Assembly: GCF_009735645.1 (NCBI RefSeq)
Contig: NZ_CP032550.1
Span: forward strand, 1,426,001 to 1,490,000
DNA length: 64,000 nt
Direction of reading: 5' to 3'
Origin: Microbacterium oryzae
Lineage (GTDB): Bacteria > Actinomycetota > Actinomycetes > Actinomycetales > Microbacteriaceae
Shown: one piece after another, positions 61,801-64,000 of the stretch
Layout of the letters: every line of letters begins with the position of its first letter
Position numbering within the stretch: position 1 is the first letter of the stretch
The notes under the pieces: model-generated
Seen by the model: only the letters and a program-made list of their open reading frames with translations
The model's database searches: none
What the model was told of the DNA's origin: nothing
Made by a program: the position numbers and the translations under genes

Positions 61801-62553
61801 CTCACCCTCTGGGAGGCGCAGTTCGGCGACTTCGTGAACGGCGCGCAGTCCGTCATCGACGAGTACATCTCGGCGGCCGACCAGAAGTGGGGCCAGGAGT
61901 CGGGCGTCGTGCTCCTCCTCCCCCACGGCTACGAGGGTCAGGGCCCCGACCACTCGTCGGCGCGCATCGAGCGGTTCCTGCAGCTGTGCGCGCAGGACAA
62001 CATGACCGTCGCGCGCCCGTCGACGCCCGCGTCGTACTTCCACCTGCTGCGCCGCCAGGCATACGCGCGCCCGCGGCGTCCGCTGGTGGTCTTCACGCCG
62101 AAGGCCATGCTGCGTCTGCGCGGTGCGACGAGCGACATCGCGGAGTTCACGCAGGGCCGCTTCGAGCCGGTCATCGGCGACGACCGAGGCATCGACAAGG
62201 CGGGCGTGAAGAAGGTGCTCCTCCACTCCGGCAAGATCCACTGGGATCTGCGCGGCGAGCTGGAGAAGAGCCCGAACCCCGCCATCGCGCTCGTGCGCGT
62301 CGAGCAGTTCTACCCCGCCCCCGTCGAGGCCCTGCAGGCGGTCCTCGCGGAGTACCCGAACGCGGAGGTCGTCTGGGTGCAGGACGAGCCCGAGAACCAG
62401 GGCGCGTGGCCGTTCATCTCGCTCGAGATCGCCGGCCGCCTCGGCCGGTCGATCTCGGTCGTGTCGCGTCCGGCGGCGGCCGCGCCGTCGACCGGCTCGT
62501 CGAAGGTGCACGCCGTCGAGCAGGCCGACCTGCTCTCCCGCGCCCTCTCCTGA
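58873..62553 (+). CDS. kgd: Multifunctional 2-oxoglutarate decarboxylase/dehydrogenase (E2-E1 fusion)
   Basis: TCA-cycle enzyme specific to Actinomycetota, 1226 residues. In order: an N-terminal helix (GANEWLVEELYEQFKVDR, ~22-40) as in SucA; an Ala/Pro/Thr linker (~55-115); and an E2 succinyltransferase core (~115-345) with LMIDNRIVINNHMARARGGK and TYDHRVIQGAGSGEF. The E1 thiamine-diphosphate domain (~390-1226) has GMPHRGRLNVLTNI, HGDAAFAGQGVV, VVNNQVGFTT, and SxNxxRGTF-like DSRRGTFVQRHA with PLVNLSENQGRFWVYDS. There is no lipoyl domain, as usual for Kgd. Start GTG 58873 after AGGGA; GTG 58888 is possible. GarA/OdhI regulation is expected from the family, but garA is not in the window. Confidence 0.95.
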   Translation: MGDPAVSSHLTGVGTSSEGEFGANEWLVEELYEQFKVDRNAVDKEWWPILEAYGAAGSQPKPLATANDGPAHPPTAPIPVIGQQPVARTTARPAAPAPIPADQPVSKPSAEAQAEAESDKVTALKGMTKTLAKNMDESLTVPTATSVRTIPAKLMIDNRIVINNHMARARGGKVSFTHLIGWALIRALKEFPSQNVFYAEIDGKPSVVAPAHINLGIAIDLPRPDGSRALMVPSIKKADTLTFNEYLSAYEDLVKRARANKLTGADFAGTTISLTNPGGIGTVHSVPRLMKGQGAIIGAGALEYPAEFQGASARTLNELAIGKTITLTSTYDHRVIQGAGSGEFLKKVHELLLGQRDFYEEIFAALRIPYAPIRWNSDVAVDLSERIDKTARVQEIINSYRVRGHLMADVDPLEYVQREHHDLEIESHGLSFWDLDREFVTNGFGGRRQMKLRDILGVLRDSYCRTTGVEYMHIADYEQREWFQRKLEVPYVKPAHDEQLRILRKLNEAEAFETFLQTKYVGQKRFSLEGGESLIPLLDRILQGAADAGLEGAAIGMPHRGRLNVLTNIAGKAYGEVFQEFEGALPGNKRGSGDVKYHLGTQGTFTSDGGSSLEVLLAANPSHLETVDGVLEGIARAKQDRGPIASFAWLPILVHGDAAFAGQGVVFETLQMSQLRGYRTGGTVHIVVNNQVGFTTLPQDSRTSYYASDVAKSIQAPVLHVNGDDPEAVVRAAEFAFEYRERFHRDIVIDLICYRRRGHNEGDDPSMTQPLMTDLIGAKRSVRRLYTEALVGRGDITEEEYEQAKADFQNRLEVAFAETHAAETGANPVITPDAVAEPVVGEPDVTGVPAEVIHQIGDAHANKPEGFSVHQKLQQLLDKRVQMSREGKVDWAFGELLAFGSLLLEGTNVRLAGQDSRRGTFVQRHAAFHDRVNGQEWLPLVNLSENQGRFWVYDSLLSEYAALAYEYGYSVEAEEALTLWEAQFGDFVNGAQSVIDEYISAADQKWGQESGVVLLLPHGYEGQGPDHSSARIERFLQLCAQDNMTVARPSTPASYFHLLRRQAYARPRRPLVVFTPKAMLRLRGATSDIAEFTQGRFEPVIGDDRGIDKAGVKKVLLHSGKIHWDLRGELEKSPNPAIALVRVEQFYPAPVEALQAVLAEYPNAEVVWVQDEPENQGAWPFISLEIAGRLGRSISVVSRPAAAAPSTGSSKVHAVEQADLLSRALS

Positions 62554-62567
62554 GCGCACCCGCGCGA

Positions 62568-62601
62568 AAGCGGCCGGTCATCCTCGGATGGCCGGCCGCT
62601 T
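62568..62601. terminator. Bidirectional terminator between kgd and the Eis-like gene
   Basis: AAGCGGCCGG (62568-62577) and CCGGCCGCTT (62592-62601) form a 10-bp perfect stem with a 14-base loop, between two convergent genes. Confidence 0.75.
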
Positions 62602-62616
62602 CGTCGTGAGGAGGGC

Positions 62617-63924
62617 TCAGTACCAGATGGTGAGGGCGGGCGCCTCGACCGGCCGCAGCGCCGCGGTGAGGGCGGCCGCCGCCTGCGCGTCGCCCTGGAC
62701 GCGGCCCGCCGCGCGGAGCCCCGTGAGCGGCACGCCGCCGAGGTACGCCGCCGACAGCTCCGCGACGCCCAGTCGCAGATCGGGCGTCGCGCCGGGCGCG
62801 CTCTCCGCGCGACCGCGGCCATCCGCGTCGATCTCGATGCGCCAGGTTCCGGCGACGAGGCCGAGCGGGTCGCTCACCTCGAGGATGGCCGTGGCCGCGG
62901 CGGAGTAGGTGCGCGCGGCGATCGCACGCGGCAGGTCGAGGATGCGCAGCCATCCGTGATCGTGGACGACCTGCGTCGCACCCCGCTCGTCCTGCACGAG
63001 CCAGCGCACCGGGTCGTCGACGGGACGCAGCTTCGCGGTGACCTCGCCGACGAGGTCGTGCTGCAGTGCGAAGCGCCAGAGCGCGGCGGCCGCCTCCGGC
63101 GTCTCCGCCGTGAGGTGGCGGATCTGCAGCTGCGACGGGCGGAAGTCGCCCTCGCCCTCCTCGATCCGGTACGCCATCGCGCCGCGCACGTCGCCCGCCG
63201 CGTCGCGGTAGCGCACGCCGCGCACGGTCTCGCCGTTCTTCGTCGAGGCGTCGAGCCCGGCGTGCTGCCGCCAACGGCGCGGCCAGCCCTCCACCTCGCC
63301 CGGCCGTGCGGTGCGCCCGCGCTCGTACACGTCGGAGAGGTCGTCGGCGAGCTGCTCGCGCGAGACGAACTCGACCCGGCCATCCGGCTCGTACCCCGCC
63401 CAGCCCGCACGACGGGTGTCGATCGTCCAGCGGCTCATCGGCACGGCCGCGCCGAAGCCGTAGCGTCCGTAGATCGTCGCCTCCGTCGCGGTGAGGCCGG
63501 CGATCGCGAGGCCGGCGTCGGCGGCCGCCCGCAGCTCGCCCTCCAGCATCGCGCGGGCGACGCCGCGGCGGCGATGCGTGGGGCTCACGGTCACGCCGCT
63601 GACCGCCCACATGTCGAGCTCGCCGCCGGGCACCGTCAGCTCGGTGACCCAGGAGTGCACGGTGGCGACGGGCACGCCCTCCTGCGCGACGCCCTCGTCG
63701 AACACCGCCACGTAGCGGTTCGACGTGCTCACGAGCTGCTTCTGCTCGTCGATGTAGGCGTCGTCGACCTCGGGTCCGAGGAAGCCGCGCGAGACGGCCT
63801 GGATCATCCGGGAGAACGCGGTGCGGTCGTCGTGATCGACGGTGCGGTAGTCGAGACCCGTCGCCGCGAGGCGCTCGCGCGAGGTCGGGTCGAGGGGAAC
63901 GGTGCGCGGATCGATGCTGCTCAC
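62617..63924 (-). CDS. Eis-like GNAT N-acetyltransferase with SCP2-like C-terminal domain
   Basis: A 435-residue acetyltransferase related to mycobacterial Eis, which acetylates aminoglycosides and other amines. The N-terminal GNAT domain has the acetyl-CoA loop VSGVTVSPTHRRRGVARAML and ATEATIYGRYGFGAA. A second degenerate GNAT region follows (~190-300). The C-terminal SCP2-like domain (~320-435) ends in ALTIWY; Eis enzymes use the C-terminal carboxylate in catalysis. The GTG at 63924 lies seven bases after TAGGGT and is preferred over an in-frame GTG at 63933 that would overlap the box. Native substrate unknown. Confidence 0.87.
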   Translation of the reverse strand: MSSIDPRTVPLDPTSRERLAATGLDYRTVDHDDRTAFSRMIQAVSRGFLGPEVDDAYIDEQKQLVSTSNRYVAVFDEGVAQEGVPVATVHSWVTELTVPGGELDMWAVSGVTVSPTHRRRGVARAMLEGELRAAADAGLAIAGLTATEATIYGRYGFGAAVPMSRWTIDTRRAGWAGYEPDGRVEFVSREQLADDLSDVYERGRTARPGEVEGWPRRWRQHAGLDASTKNGETVRGVRYRDAAGDVRGAMAYRIEEGEGDFRPSQLQIRHLTAETPEAAAALWRFALQHDLVGEVTAKLRPVDDPVRWLVQDERGATQVVHDHGWLRILDLPRAIAARTYSAAATAILEVSDPLGLVAGTWRIEIDADGRGRAESAPGATPDLRLGVAELSAAYLGGVPLTGLRAAGRVQGDAQAAAALTAALRPVEAPALTIWY

Positions 63925-63931
63925 GCCTCCC

Positions 63932-63937
63932 ACCCTA
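63932..63937 (-). promoter_or_regulatory. -10 box of the Eis-like gene (leaderless type)
   Basis: TAGGGT on the minus strand, 7 bases before the GTG at 63924. The remaining bases to 64000 show nothing recognisable. Confidence 0.5.
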
Positions 63938-64000
63938 CGGCGCGGCGCGCGGGGCGAGCCCGGCCGGCACCGCCCCGCGGGGGCGCCGGTCAGTGCGAGA

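Noticed and set aside
58891..62559. Very long open frame antisense to kgd (over 1200 codons)
   Set aside because: A mirror of the G+C-rich codon pattern of kgd; the translation is Arg/Leu/Val/Asp-rich with no family resemblance.

Overview
The window is very G+C-rich, densely coding bacterial DNA. It reads as Actinomycetota, family Microbacteriaceae, most like Microbacterium. The grounds are a fused E2-E1 2-oxoglutarate decarboxylase/dehydrogenase (Kgd), GuaB1, a Cds1-type cysteine desulfhydrase, a DUF222-HNH protein, a Rho with a long N-terminal extension, the lysA-hom-thrC-thrB-rho-prfA order, and many start codons placed 6-7 bases after a TANNNT -10 box (leaderless mRNAs). There is no phage, plasmid, insertion sequence or CRISPR array. 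The region looks like ordinary chromosome with a few accessory patches.

Layout. 1-3260: the end of cysE and a DUF222-HNH gene. 3276-15451 (minus strand): an amidase, prfA, rho, then the aspartate-family and arginine block (thrB, thrC, hom, lysA, a DUF2993 protein, argS). Most of its core genes overlap by 4 bases or abut. 15500-21310: an SGNH hydrolase, tRNA-Arg(CCG) with a strong terminator, hrpB and recQ. 21357-28485: a sarcosine-oxidase-like flavoenzyme, a 530-bp repeat-rich intergenic island, a degenerate CPBP membrane protein, trmB, DUF3097, and a TPM-domain/PspA envelope-stress pair. 28613-34499: an arginase-fold hydrolase, a 3-hydroxyisobutyrate-dehydrogenase-like enzyme, and a small catabolic cluster (2-hydroxyacid dehydrogenase, IclR regulator, MHS-type symporter, FAH hydrolase). 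34551-35987: a putative small zincin, a stand-alone siderophore-interacting domain protein behind an iron-box-like site, and an AhpD-like protein. 36184-42065: an alpha/beta hydrolase translationally coupled to a complete oligopeptide-type ABC importer. 42111-44750 (minus): SDR, phosphoribosyltransferase, ung, GNAT. 44895-49218: sulfur metabolism (metY, metX, ohr, cds1). 49442-54469: an MFS exporter, a thiamine-binding protein, a GT-C membrane transferase, nnrD and an old-yellow-enzyme homologue. 54689-63924: two coupled HlyC/CorC (CNNM) genes with a leader ORF, guaB1, kgd and an Eis-like acetyltransferase.

The most interesting signal is upstream of the first CorC-family gene (54673-54760). 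A 23-codon leader ORF begins Met-Asp-Asp-Pro-Pro, its stop overlaps the corC start (GTGA), and codons 4-6 are perfectly complementary over 8 bases to the sequence containing the corC ribosome binding site. This looks like a translational attenuator that could sense Mg2+, and I do not recall one being described for this family. A second theme is several intergenic elements of 70-105 bp with similar inverted-repeat architecture but unrelated sequence (19079, 47563, 49284, 54494); one sequence type occurs twice.

All calls come from reading the sequence and from knowledge of protein families. No database search was run. Start codons were chosen by Shine-Dalgarno spacing, by stop/start overlap, or by the 6-7 base distance to a -10 box.
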